Source of the DNA: Blattamonas nauphoetae
Lineage: Eukaryota; Preaxostyla; Oxymonadida
Assembly (NCBI GenBank): GCA_033064195.1
Contig: JARBJD010000016.1
Coordinates: 186,001 to 250,000, forward strand
Direction of reading: 5' to 3'
Length of the DNA: 64,000 bases
Shown here: positions 1-11,510 of the stretch, piece after piece
How the letters are laid out: each line of letters opens with the position of its first letter
Numbering within the stretch: position 1 is the first letter of the stretch
Notes under the pieces: model-generated
Told to the model about the DNA's origin: nothing
Seen by the model: only the letters and a program-made list of their open reading frames with translations
The model's database searches: none
Position numbers and translations under genes: made by a program

Positions 1-3000
1 TTCACATCGCCAGTCTTCATACATTCGAGATCAAATGCCTCATCGACGGTGTATGAATGGAGGGTCAAGGAGGGAGGAATGTAGGGAACACGAAGGCGAG
101 AGATACGCATCGTCGTTGTGGACAGATAAGGAAGTGCAACAGGAACGAATAGATCAAGTGGTATCCACTTGAAAACACCCCAACGAGATCCAAGCCATTC
201 AGGGATGGGAAGCTGAGCCTCTGCCGATGGTGATGAACGCGTGACAGAAACAAAAGAATGCCGATACGTGTTGTGAGGAGGTGCTCCAGTGCTTGAGAAG
301 GGTGTCGCTAGAGCAGGTTTTTGGCTCTCGATCTCTCTTCTGTTGTCAGTGTTGTGGAGAGAAAAGTCAAAATGAGGGAGGGGAGGTCTGAAGAGAGAGG
401 CAAACGGGGGAAGAGGCGAATGGAAGGAGCAGCTCTCAGATCCAACGATCTCGTGCGGCATTCCTGCGTACGAAAGTGAGTGCTCGAACGTGCCAAAAGA
501 GGGGAAGTCATCAGAGGTTTGTGAGGGATGAGGGAAATCGGAATTGATGATGACAGGAGATTGTGCTGTGAGGGCGGACAGCGAGTAGGGAAGGGAAGTC
601 TTCTGGGTCCGTTTGACCTGTTTTGGAAACAAATGAAGACGGGTTTGGGACGGGAGACTTCGGCGTGGCGTTGACGGATAAGAGAGTATGAGTGGAAGCA
701 GATTCGGAGGGGATGGGAAATGGACACTACCATTTGTTTTGTTGAAGTATGACGGCGTGAGGGATGCAACTCCACTTCGGACGAGGAGGGTGTGAAGAAT
801 CATCGATGAAAGGAAGACGTCCGAATCGTTGACGGTCGGGGTGTTGATCACCTGTGTAAAAGCCGAGATCAGACGAGTGATTTTGGACGATGCGGTGTGA
901 GAGAGTGAAGTGCGAGTTCGGAGGTGCGAGGGGAGAACAGCGTCTGCACGATTCTGCAGGGCTGTGAATGTGGATCCGTGCATTTGTCGAGGAGCAGCGT
1001 CTGTGTCCAGATTCGGAGAAACATAAGATGCCATTTCCGATTTGTGATTGGAGAATGATGGAAATGATTCGCTGTTGGAATCGGAGTGAAGTGAGAAAAG
1101 ATGTCTGAACGAAAGAATGAGGAGATCTTTTGGGATCCGAGTGGCAGGTTGAACGTTTCTTCTGAGGAGACGAGTTGTGCGGATGAGATTGGATCGTCTG
1201 GTTGATTCTTTCACAAGTTTAAATTGTTGAAAAGTTGCAGAGCTTGATTTCTGACACTCTGATTTGACTGGGTTAGGAGTTGAGGAGGAGGTCCCCGAAC
1301 CAGTGGGAGAAGGCGAGGGTGAACGAGGAAATGTGAGGGAGAGAGAAGACGAGGGGATGGCTGGATGCTCATCGAGACGATTAGGACTTGCTGTCTTGCT
1401 GGGATTCGATGATCGATTTCCTTTCCGAAATCCTTCTTCCTCATGTGTCGACATGGTGACATCGGTCTTGAAGAGAGATTGCGACATTTGGGTGAGATCT
1501 GCAGACGGGAGGACGATTGTTGCCGACTGTGTCATTGAGAGGAACGGATGCTCGGAGAAGACTGACCTTCGACCTGTTGAGTTTGGATCACTAGACATGC
1601 GTGGTGAGTGGGCTGGTGACAGGTGGCGATGCCTGACAGAGCTATGCATCGATCCAGATTCTCCGCGTTTGATCAGATGCCCATTTCGAGACCGATCAGT
1701 CTCCATCCCGTTCGGTGAACTCATCTCTCCAATGCTGGACTTGAGAGCTAATTCGTTGGTCAAGCTCATATCATCCTCGTCGCTCTCCTCGTCCTCTCGT
1801 CCGAAATCATCTTCTTTGTCAGACGTGATGACAAACATATCCAAAAGATCATTTCCGAAGTTTGCTCGAGCAGTTGTGGCAATTGTTGGTTGACGATGGT
1901 CTGCGATTTTCCACTGAAAATCGTCTGAGATGAGAGGGCTGTCGCTGTAGTGACTGTCATCCTGCAGACCTCGTTCTGGCTCGTGATCTGAAGGCAATTG
2001 TGACACAGAACGAAAGAGATTACTCGAATTCTGAATTGTTGAGTGTGTTTGAGAGCTTGCATCGTTTCCACTCTGAGTTGCATCCTCGGATAGTTCGTCT
2101 TCGACAGTCTCTTCCTCCAACCATTCCGCTTCAAATGGGTCTGTCTCGACATGTCGACAAGCCCCCAGTCGAGCTTGTGCGGAGAGAGTGCGGAGGTGAT
2201 GACTAACAGGCGGCGACAGGCTTCTGCTCCTCTTTTGTTGCTGTCTCCTCTTTTTCGTTTCTCGTCGACGGGTTCGATTGTATGCCTTAAGCAATGTTGG
2301 AGTGGCAACGAATCGGAGCTTGTCTCTGATTTCTTCAGTTATTGCGTGTCGTTTCCAGATGACTGGCGAATCGATTGGGTGAGAAAGACACCGAGATGGG
2401 GGAGTTCGTGACGAGAAGATCGAGGAGCCACCAGCTTCGGACACTTTCCCATCGTCCTCGCTGATTCTTTTGCTTTGTTCAACTCCTTCTGATGGATCAG
2501 GTTGCTGTGGCTCGTTGTTCATCACGTTGACGCTGCTCTTCTTCTCCATCTTCTCTTCTTTGAGATCATCATTTCGTTCTCCATGATCATCGTGTTCCGA
2601 TTTGTTTGATTTGTGAATATCATCCTTCGATTCGGACGCGATCGAGACAGACTGTTGTCTCGACTGGTATTGTGATTGAGTGTGAATTTGAATGTTCACT
2701 CCCGACGACGACCCTTTGGCCTGATCGGAAGAAGAGACTCGTGAAGAAGTCTCCGATGATGGGAACGACATTTGAATGCTCTTCTCCAGTTTACGTATGT
2801 CGTGACCCTCGAATAGCGGGACGGAGTACTGCCGACCGAACACGGACGACGAGACTCGTTCGTATTCGCCCATGAATGACTCCTCGTCGACCTCCACCAT
2901 CGAAGCCTCGGTTGAGCTTTGAGAGGGCTTCGGAGGGGGAAGCTCATCCAAAGAGTGGGTTTGTCTGAGGACAATTGTCGAGGCGACAGGTTGGGGTTGT

Positions 3001-4925
3001 GGACGAAGGGAGAAGCGGTGAGAAGTGTTGAAGGGGGTGATGATGCTGCGAGAGGGAGTGACGAACAGAATGTCTCGGATTCGACGAGGGGCAGGTTTTG
3101 GCTCAGTCTCTTTCTCAGCATAGAACGACAAAGGAGCAAAATCAGCCTCCGTCAAAGATTTATTTGTGAGGTCGGACAGACTCCTGCTGATTCGATCGTT
3201 GGTCTTTCGGAGAGGGGAAGTTGGGGCCGCAGGTGTGGTGTGAAGATTTCCAGGATGTTGTGGGGAAATTCCTGTTCTGATGGTGATAGAGTCGGAGTCC
3301 AATTGAACAGGAACGGCTTGGATGAGCGTGATCTGAGATCCTTGCGAAGACGTAGATGTGAAAATCGAAGTTTTGTTGGAAGTCAGTTTCCGTTTCGCCG
3401 TGACCTTCTTTTTGACATGTTTTGGTTTCGACGAAGTACTGATGTGATGAGGTTTCATCGGTTTTATTGTGACGACAGGAGATTTTGACTTTTTTCGACT
3501 CAGTTTCTCGACATCCTTCGGTTTGGTTGAGGAACTGGTCGACTTTTTACTCAATACCTTCACTTTGGACTTTTTCTCTCCAAGGAGTTTCTTTTTCTTG
3601 CCCTTTGTAATCTTATTCTTTCCGTGTTCGCTGATCAGTGTTGGTATTGTGACGAGAGCATCACTTCCATTTTGCTCGACGTGGCGATCCTCATAATCAC
3701 CCCAATCATCGCCTCCTGTGAAGTCTACCTCAAGAACCTCCCTGAGCAATGTTGGGAGATCTTTTGTTGAAGATATTCTTGGTGAATTCTGGACGAGAGG
3801 GACGATGTTAGATGGCCTCGGAAGATCTGGGGTATCTTCAACAGTATGGAGATAAATATACAATTCATCGCGTTTTGTTTTAAGAGAGTCTCCCTGTTCA
3901 GAGACAATTTCAGGATATTTGTCTTCTAAGTCTTTGATGATTTTGGGTTCGTAATCGTCCAACGTTGAGATGTATCCATTGTTCCGAGGTTCCAGGATAT
4001 CAACCATAAAAATATTCGGAGTGTTCAATGTTTTAGTGAGAAATGGATGAGAGAGTATTGTTTTCCAGTCGAATCTGGCGCCTGGATCTTTTTGGAGGAG
4101 TCCTTTCAGGAAATCGACAAATGTATCACTAATCTCGACAGGATATTGAACCTCTTCTTCTTGTACTCGACGTAAAAAAGTGAACATATCAGGACTGGCA
4201 AATGGGGTGGATCCAGTTCGAAGTTCAAACAGAACGACTCCCAACGACCAAAGATCTGCCCTCCAATCATATTCCTTCTGTCCCACAATTTCAGGAGAGA
4301 GATATTCCATTGAACCTCTGAGTGTTCCCTTGAGAGAGGTTCCTTGTTCCAGAATTCGGGCAAATCCAAAATCGCACAGTTGTGGAGTTCCATCAGATAG
4401 AAGAAGGATATTACTGGGTTTTAAGTCCCCATGGATGATTTTCTGGTCATGAAGATAATGAAGAGCAGGAAGTATCGATTTAAGAAGCCATTGGATTTCT
4501 GATTCTGTGAGAATGTTCTGTTCCTTCAGAACTACGGACAAATCAGTTTGTGCAAGGAGAGTAACGATGACAAATTCACCTTGTGTCTCAAAAAAGTCAA
4601 TAAATTGGACGATATTTTTGTGGTTGAGCTTCTTTAGGATCGATACTTCTTGGTGCACATCTGCAGAAGTTCGTCCATCAGAAAGGTTCTTGGTGAGAAC
4701 TTTCAGAGAAACTTGAGTTCCTGTTCCTCGTTTACGCGCCTATGTTATCAAAAAAGGATAAGGATCAACAAGGAGACAGAAACGGAAATGTGAGAAAATG
4801 AACAAGCGATTCTGAAGAAAAAGAGGATGTCAAACTCTGTAAACGCGCCCGTATGAACCTTCCGAGATCTTTGAGAGAATCTGGTATGGTGAAGCCCTAT
4901 CATCCAGATTTCTCAGATTGTTCAT
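1..4925 (-). CDS. Giant protein kinase, Fused/STK36-like, 3' part outside window
   Basis: Two exons joined across an intron at 4740-4835. The ATG at 4925 opens a protein starting MNNLRNLDD. The glycine loop GSYGRVYR is split from ARKRGTG by the intron, followed by the VSLKVL lysine. The catalytic loop HGDLKPSN (about 4407-4433; G replaces the usual R), the CDFGFAR metal-binding motif and an intact C-lobe (DLWSLGVVL, KDPGARF, HPFL) follow. GEFVIVT and DFGFAR recall Fused/STK36 kinases. After the kinase come about 1300 residues of Ser/Lys-rich linker and a conserved block containing PIPEWLGSRWGVFKW (near 150-200). The frame is the same at 4706 and at 53 and still open at base 1, so at least 1609 residues. 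The same downstream block recurs in the gene at 47743-59601. Probably an active Ser/Thr kinase; substrate unknown. The Fused assignment is inference. Confidence 0.88.
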
Positions 4926-6053
4926 AGTGATGATTTTTATGCTGGGTAGAAAAGTCCACAGAGTGAATCCCATAAGGCGGAGACCGGGTGTTGCCGGTCT
5001 TCCAGCATTCTTTCAGACGCTAATTCCTCACAATTTCGCATCAACATGCAATACTTAGAGTGGGAAAAATATGAAAATCAACCACCAAGACACAGAAAAT
5101 CCGCTTTTTTTTCAGTTTTTCAACCCATGAATTCGGAAAATCGAGCGATATACTCGTTCATTGTTACACAAATCTCGGTTTTCACCGAGATATACTCCTT
5201 CATTTTCCCTAAATCCGTTTTGCATGTCGAGAAAAATTTACGTCGCCTTCTTTCGAACAAAAATACAATTTTCATTGATTGCCCGAAATAACTAAAAAAA
5301 TAGTGAAAGAATGTAATGCCAACCTCAGAAAGTGAAATGGGTGAAGAAAAGCAAAATTTCAGGTTGATATCGATTGAGTATAGCAATGGTCTAGTTCTCT
5401 GTCCTCATCATCTTTTTGCACCTATCCCTAAGAATAGAACAAACAGAAAAGAGAAAGTGAGGGAGTTTCGAAACGGAATAAGAGAAAATGATTCAATGAA
5501 ACTCAAAATCATGCAATATGATCGGTCTGTTCAGGGAGATGATCTCCAGACTCCTTGAAGTGAATAAAATGAGAACCAAGAATCCATTTTGGATTTTTAG
5601 AGATAATATAACAGTGAAAAGACGAGAAATACCTGATAATCGACGTTTTAGGGAGAAAAATCGTCATCAAAAATACCACAGTGACGTTGCGAGAGTTCGG
5701 TGAGATCATCCTGTGAGTTCATATTTTTCCCAGCACTGTACATGGTAAAAAGATAAAAAGACGCAAACCAGACTTTCCATAGTGTTCTCAATCCGTCTGC
5801 AACACTTGGCCTTTTTTGGTCTCAAGCTTATGGGATTCTCTCACACTCTCTCAAAAAAGGAATAACACATCATTTTTCAAGAATTCAGAGTCGTTCATGT
5901 GTTTTGGATGGTTTAAAGGTCCTGTTCATCCAATCAGGAAAAAATAGGATATATGAAATGTTTCAATCGGATAGAACGCTTTGTGAGACAAAGCAGTATG
6001 TCCGACTCAATGCAAGAACAAAACAGAAAAGGTAGAAAGGGAGAGTCCTCATC
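4926..6053. other. Intergenic region with a possible tiny spliced gene
   Basis: No long coding frame. On the minus strand between about 5709 and 5390 a three-exon reading can be built: ATG at 5709 (MISPNSRNVTVVF), a donor GTATTTC, an acceptor CTTCAAG, a second donor GTTTCATT and an acceptor TTCTTAG, ending DRCKKMMRTEN-stop, about 57 residues. Splice signals look like those of neighbouring genes but the product is not recognised and composition is AT-rich, so chance is quite possible. The rest of the interval holds A/T-rich sequence and a small hairpin. Confidence 0.3.
5172..5191. repeat. Small perfect hairpin within a short direct repeat
   Basis: ATCTCGGT and ACCGAGAT form a perfect 8-bp inverted repeat around a TTTC loop. 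A related phrase, GATATACTC(G/C)TTCATT, occurs on either side (near 5149 and 5189), so the hairpin sits inside an imperfect direct repeat. Function unknown; it may be only a local duplication. Confidence 0.5.
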
Positions 6054-7167
6054 TCATTCATCGATGTCGGCGGAGTCGTGATCGTACATCGCGACGTCTG
6101 GAAGAGAATCAAGGTCATCTTGGTCCTTCCGTGACTTCGACAAAACAATCTCAATTGCCGAAAAAGGAAAAAATGAGAGAGAAAGAGTGGAATCAAACTG
6201 CATTGGAAATCCACGAAAGTCCGAGTGATATTCCAACAGACGCGAAAGAAATATTCCTTCGGAGTGCGTTTGTGGACATCTGACTCCAATGAGAAGGATC
6301 TTTGTGGATAGGACCAAAAACTTTGAGTGCTTCATCCGATGGTCGTGGATTGAGAGTATGAAGCGATGATATGAATCTCATTGCCTGGTCACTTTGACTA
6401 ATCACTTCTCGTATTGAATGGAGGATTGTTGTTTCGAATGTATTGCTTGTTGGGAGTGGAGGAGCGGTTGGGAGAAAGGGGAGTGATAGAAACGGAGAAA
6501 CAATGCATTCTGGACAATGAAGGACAGTAAACGCGACAGCTGTACACATGCTTGTCGTAAACAGTCTGAAAACCGTTGTAAAAAAAGAATCTCAGAGATA
6601 CCTCATTGAATCAGCTACTGGCGCAAGTTTTTTGGGTTGTATGAAGAAATAGTGGGTGGAACATCCACATAGGAATGCAATCAATATGAACATGACAAAG
6701 TGGCATGTCTCAACAGAGGTGGATGCCTTTAGAAGTAAATCGATGATGATTTGTGATGAGTTCAATTCCAGTCCGAGATTGATGACAAATGTGAAAAAGG
6801 GATGAAAAAGAAGTGGTCGAAGGGGCTTTGGCCACAGTTTCAGTACAACCCACACAGCTGAAAATCCATAAAGATATTTTGGAGAAGAAAGCCATCCTGA
6901 GTTTTGTTAAGGAGAATGGTGAGACGTACAAGAAATAAAGATCATAATAAAGGAGAAAAAACCAGGCATCTCTTGAAATATAACCAGAAATGTGATTGAA
7001 TTTCCGAATGTTGATAGTAGGAGAGCAGAAAAGTATGCAGGTCTTGGAAAATCGTTTGTGAGGACGATGAGAGAGTAATAGATCGATTGGAAGATGAAGA
7101 GGGAGGGAAAGAACGTGTCTATGGACGCGAGAAACGTTTGAAGAAATGAATTCTCATTCTCTGACAT
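6054..7167 (-). CDS. Multipass membrane protein, four exons
   Basis: Exons 7167-6930, 6857-6602, 6565-6199 and 6149-6054; introns of 72, 36 and 49 bp with donors GTACGT, GTATCT and GTTTGA. Phases join cleanly to give 318 residues. The ATG at 7167 (MSENENSF) is the first in frame after an upstream TGA. At least four to five hydrophobic segments are visible, including FFPSLFIF...YYSLIVL, FSALLLSTFGNSITFLVIF, FFSFIMIFIS and HFVMFILIAFLCGC. The tail is acidic and hydrophilic (DHDSADIDE). I do not recognise the family. It is divergent from the Prp19-like gene, with 182 bp between the two start codons. The first acceptor (before CTGTGTGG, 6858) was chosen because the nearer AG would create a stop. 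Confidence 0.7.
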
Positions 7168-7349
7168 TTCCCTGGATCAGATGAATTGTTCTGGGTGAGA
7201 TCTGTCGAACTCTCTGTGATCTTGCTCAATGTGCGTTCTCGACATCTTAATCGAAGTAATGATCGATTTTGAGACTTTTTCTTGACAAACATCAAGTCTT
7301 CAATGAATGCAAGAGATGAGAGTTGATCGAACCATTTTAACAATCACCC

Positions 7350-8723
7350 ATGGAAAAGGACTCTCCCAACGAGCAAACATCTTCTCCACATGATCAACAA
7401 CTTCGACCACGTGATTGGGATGAATTTGCTATTCCAACACTCCTTTCAAGCTTCAACAAGGAATGGGAAGCTGCACTTTATCAAATCACATATCTAAAGG
7501 ACAAACTTGATGAAATTCAACGAAAATACACCACGACCTTATATGAAAATGATGCTTCGAAACGAGTTATTGCTCGTTTGATGAGAGAAAAAGCTGAAAT
7601 CCAAACTACACTCGAAACAACCCTCTCTCAACTCGCTGCACCATCTACATCTCACACTGAACCATCGTTAGTCCTTCCTGGATTTGAACAAGGATTCGTC
7701 TCAAAATTAGATTCTGTTCTTGATGAGACCATTCTTTCTGCACTCGAAGTGAAACAGAAGGAACTCACAACAGCACGCAAGCAACGAAAAGTTCCTAAAA
7801 CATGGCCAAAAGCAGAAGATATCCAACAATATGAAGAGAATGTGATCTTTTCACCTCCATCAACATCAAATTCTGCGTGCACCACTCTATCATTTAACCA
7901 AGATCAATCGATTCTTGGAGCTGGAGATCGGAGCGGGAAAATCTCAATCATTACACGTGATTCGAACACAGTTGCATGCACTCTTTCATTCCACACGATG
8001 CCAGTCACATCTATCCAATTCTCGCAAACAGGGGGCCATTTCTTCACTTCATCTCTCGACCAGACAATCTCTCTCTGGACACCCTCAGCGTCTGGATACA
8101 CTTCGTCAATTTTCCCCCGTGCACACAAATCAGGTATTTCCAGTATCGATCTCCATCCAACCGATAACCTTGTTCTTTCTTCGTCTCTTGATTCGCATTG
8201 GTGTATCTTCTCTGTTGGGGAGTCAATTTCTCTCCAGACGACGAGAAAGTGTGATGCACCGATTACACAGATTAAAGCCCATCCAGATGGATTCCTTGCC
8301 GCAACAATCACTGTCGACGGTAAATTCCAGGTCTGGGATCTTCGAACGAATGTTGAAGCCTTCTCAGAGGAATTGAACGGCTCTAACGGCCGCCTTGCAT
8401 TCTCTGAAAATGGCCATGATATTTTGACAGCTGTTGACGAAGGAACAAAGCTTTGGGATCTCCGAAAAGTTGGCAAAGCAAATGCGGAAAAATTCATCGA
8501 AGGTCCATCGTTTGGCAGGGTTAGGGATGCTGCACTTGATTGGAGTGGAAAGTTTGCAGCTGTTTGTGGGCCATCAGGCGTGAATATCTTGACAGCTGCA
8601 AAAATGCAGCCATTCAAGTCATTCAACCAACAAGCCACATCTGTCCAATTTGCAAATGATCTTCGATCTATTCTCGTTGGAACAAAATCTGGAACGATTG
8701 TTGAATATTCAGCCTCCCAATAG
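7350..8723 (+). CDS. PRPF19: Prp19-like WD40 splicing factor lacking the U-box
   Basis: Single exon, 457 residues. After about 25 residues comes the Prp19 tetramerisation coiled coil: LLSSFNKEWEAAL, then LYENDASKRVIARLMREK, matching the family's LL..L..EWD..M and LYQHDAACRVIARL. From about residue 165 a seven-bladed WD40 propeller follows (TISLWTP, KFQVWDL, TKLWDL). In the family these bind NTC partners and substrates in the spliceosome. Prp19 normally begins with an E3 U-box of about 70 residues; this frame has only a short acidic leader, there is an in-frame TAA just upstream, and no U-box-like sequence is readable in the 182 bp before it. Either the U-box is lost or it lies on an exon I cannot see. 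Identity is strong; absence of the domain is an observation needing transcript support. Confidence 0.88.
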   Translation: MEKDSPNEQTSSPHDQQLRPRDWDEFAIPTLLSSFNKEWEAALYQITYLKDKLDEIQRKYTTTLYENDASKRVIARLMREKAEIQTTLETTLSQLAAPSTSHTEPSLVLPGFEQGFVSKLDSVLDETILSALEVKQKELTTARKQRKVPKTWPKAEDIQQYEENVIFSPPSTSNSACTTLSFNQDQSILGAGDRSGKISIITRDSNTVACTLSFHTMPVTSIQFSQTGGHFFTSSLDQTISLWTPSASGYTSSIFPRAHKSGISSIDLHPTDNLVLSSSLDSHWCIFSVGESISLQTTRKCDAPITQIKAHPDGFLAATITVDGKFQVWDLRTNVEAFSEELNGSNGRLAFSENGHDILTAVDEGTKLWDLRKVGKANAEKFIEGPSFGRVRDAALDWSGKFAAVCGPSGVNILTAAKMQPFKSFNQQATSVQFANDLRSILVGTKSGTIVEYSASQ

Positions 8724-8897
8724 GCAATAACATTGCTGAAGAACAATCTTTTCTCATTTCACGAAAGATTGATTAATTTTTGTCTTCTCTCAATGATTGA
8801 TGATGGTTTGGATGTTTTCGGAACCTTTCATTCGTCATTAGTTCTTATCCACCTCCATGATTTGTACATTTTGTGATGGCTGGATCAAAATCCTCCA

Positions 8898-10136
8898 ATG
8901 ACGTACCTGTCGTTCACTGAATCCGAATCTGAAAACCTCATTGACTGGTTGGAAGATAATCTCAACGTGGACAACGCGTTTCCAGGCGGAGCAGTGAAGT
9001 TGTACGAAGCCAAGAATGGTTCGTGGCAAGACACCGGCATTGTTGGAATCTTATTTCTGGTTGGAATCCAAAGAGCAAAGTACTTTGTGATTCTTGGTGT
9101 CAACCGTCCGATTCAAGTCTACTTTCAACATGAACGTTTGCTTTACTCCCTTTTTCATCCGTTTCATCTTTTCCAGTTTATATTGGGTTTATGACAATCC
9201 CTAGCAATAAGTTTTTTCACTCTTTTGAAGGCGACGGCAGAAATTTTGGATTTCTCTTCCAGAAATCCCAGGAATGCACAACTTTTTTCCAGGAATTACC
9301 AAATTTCAAACCGAAGCGAGGTTTCTTCAACAGGCGAAAGAGGCGAAGTCCAAAGGATACTTTTGAGATCGGGACACCAACTAATCTCGTTCACACGATG
9401 GGAGTCGATTCCACATCAAACCAGATGAAAAGTAGCACGATTGATCCAGAGGTGATGGATGTGCTCAAAACAGCTGGCATTACCACCCAAATTCTTTTTG
9501 ACGATCACCAATTGTTCAACCTTCTTGCGTCGTTCTCCGAGAGATACGGACCAGACAAAGAACCCACTCCAGAAGACGTCAATTCCATCGTCGACCAAAT
9601 CCAACGTATCCAGACGACCAAACTCGGCGGAGCAATGACATCCCAATCAAGCGCTCCTTCCAGGGCAGCACCCGCTCCTGGGCGAGACGCACCAGGCGTT
9701 CCGCCACCACCGCCGATGGGCCCACCTGGCAGTGTTCCCCCGCCTCCGAAACAGCCTCCTCCAGCAAGTAACCCACCAAGCAGTGCACCATCTAGCGCTG
9801 TATCCGATGGGCCACCACCGAAACCCGCTCCAGCCAGTGGTGTCGAATCGGATAGTTTGATCTATTGTTTTCTCCTTCATTGCCACACATTACTTCAGCG
9901 AGAAACACTTTCCTTGCAGGAATTCGTGGATTTGATGCAACAACTCTAAAGAAATCAGCTCCCGCTGATAAGAAGGAAGTAAAACAACCGACGAACAAAC
10001 TTGCCTCGTCTCTCATGAACGTTCTTCAACAACGACGGATGTTTGCTCTCCCATCCTCTACCTTACCCTTTTTCACTATATTTGCAGGCAAATTGAACCA
10101 GACGATGATTCAACCACGTCCGACGATGATTTCTGA
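8898..10136 (+). CDS. WAS: WASP-family actin nucleation-promoting factor
   Basis: Four exons (8898-9135, 9177-9854, 9899-10040, 10088-10136), introns of 41, 44 and 47 bp, 368 residues. Order of parts: N-terminal WH1 domain (AVKLYEAKNGSWQDTG ... FFHSFEGD); CRIB/GBD (IGTPTNLVHTMGV, then a helical GBD with DVLKTAGIT); proline-rich stretch (VPPPPPMGPPG); WH2 actin-binding motif (TFLAGIRGFDATTLKKS, formed only after splicing the second intron); central helix (ASSLMNVLQQRRM); short acidic tail (IEPDDDSTTSDDDF). This is the full WASP layout for Cdc42/Rac-controlled activation of Arp2/3 at the cell cortex. The tail ends in Phe rather than the usual Trp-containing acidic end; an alternative last exon near 10243 (CDDDYLRL) cannot be ruled out. 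Confidence 0.9.
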
Positions 10137-10457
10137 TTCTCAACCCGAACTCTTGTGTTTTCCTCATTTATGTATTTCTTATTGTATAATTTTCCCGTTG
10201 TTAAACTTATTTTTCTGATCAAGCATGTCTTTTGCAGACAACTTGTGACGATGACTATCTTCGACTTAAATCTGAGAAAACCGAGCAAATAGAACAATAA
10301 TCGTGCTCAATCTCATTCATCGACCAGTAAATGATCTTAGCCTTATCATTTCATCTTGAATGATATAATTCGCCTGTGAATCAGAGATTTTTTCTGATCA
10401 ACCCACACACCGCTTTCGGCGTCATTCAATCCACAATTCCGTGATCATCCATCAAGA
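10137..10457. other. Intergenic, possible alternative 3' exon
   Basis: No gene of its own. The acceptor-like TTTTGCAG before about 10242 is followed by an open stretch reading TTCDDDYLRLKSE and ending in TAA near 10300, acidic like a WASP tail. It could be an alternative end of the WASP gene or 3' untranslated sequence. Confidence 0.3.
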
Positions 10458-11351
10458 ATGTCAATCGAACAAGAACCTTCTGAAACAGCAGATTTGAATT
10501 CTTGGTATTCTCGGACCAAAGAGTTCTGGGAACACTCCGAACCGACAGTCTTTGGAATGCTCGGAGGCCTTCCGGAAACAGCACAACCAGATGAGGAATG
10601 TGTGATGATCATTCAAATGTCTCATCTTTTTTCGTTGTTAAGGTTCGTTGAAGTATCTCCAGGCGCTTTATCAGCAAAACAACTATCCGATGGTTGGCAC
10701 AAGAGCATTGGGTCTGACTCACTTTTGGCCTCACGACAGTCTCTCCAAATCATATCATCCTTCATCTCATCTCAGATGTGGGCGCAGGAATTGGACGAAT
10801 AACTCGGCAAGTGCTCGTGAACATCTTTCAACAAGTTGATTTCCAAGATCAAAATTCGACGTTCATCTCGCAAGGATTGGGAGAAATGAGTTCACTTGTT
10901 GAGGCTGGAAGAGTAAGGCAGGGAATCGTCCACCCTCTGCAGACCCTCACTCCTCCCAATAAAGAGTACGACTGCATCTGGATCCAGTGGGTCATCGGGT
11001 ATCTCCCGAAGGAAGAGCTGATTGCCACACTGAATCGACTTCGCCCGTCTCTCCGAAAAAACGGATATTTGATTATTAAAGAAAATTGCGATGATGAGCT
11101 CTATCATGATGATGGTGACAATTATCTCATTCGGTATGCTCTTAATTCTGCATCATATCTCCAGAAAAGTTGACGATTGGGTGAATATTTTTAACGAATC
11201 AGATTTTCAAGTTATATCCCACGAAGAAGATCGTCTTCTACCAAAGACCATCAAACCAGTGTTTTTTTTCCTTCTGAAGCCGAAGGACGAATTCAAGGCG
11301 GAAGATATGCGAGGACCACTTCTCCCCAAGAGACGGAGGAAGGCTCTATAA
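10458..11351 (+). CDS. NTMT1: Alpha-N-terminal protein methyltransferase (NTMT1/METTL11A)
   Basis: Four exons (10458-10599, 10643-10711, 10776-11133, 11165-11351), introns of 43, 64 and 31 bp, 251 residues (human enzyme about 223). Family landmarks in order: WYSRTKEFWEHSEPTVFGML, KYLQALYQQN, the SAM-binding motif LDVGAGIGRIT (created by splicing the second intron), YDCIWIQWVIGYL, LRPSLRKNGYLIIKEN, and a C-terminal DWVNIFNESDFQV segment. The enzyme methylates the N-terminal amine of proteins starting X-Pro-Lys/Arg after Met removal, in nucleus and cytosol. Each splice was fixed by restoring these motifs. Its C-terminus is longer and basic (LLPKRRRKAL), suggesting nuclear targeting. Confidence 0.92.
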
Positions 11352-11510
11352 ATCTCTTTCGACTGATTCACTTCATCTTTCCAGATGTCTCATCATTAGC
11401 CTCCTGTCAGGAAAACCGGGAACATACTGTGTGAATCAGATCATATATTGATCTTGTATGCTGATAAACACCAAATAATTCAAAATGAAGTGTGGAAATA
11501 AGAAGGATCA

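Noticed and set aside
1264-1893. A 209-residue plus-strand frame
   Set aside because: Antisense to the left-edge kinase gene, whose frame is confirmed by its paralogue.
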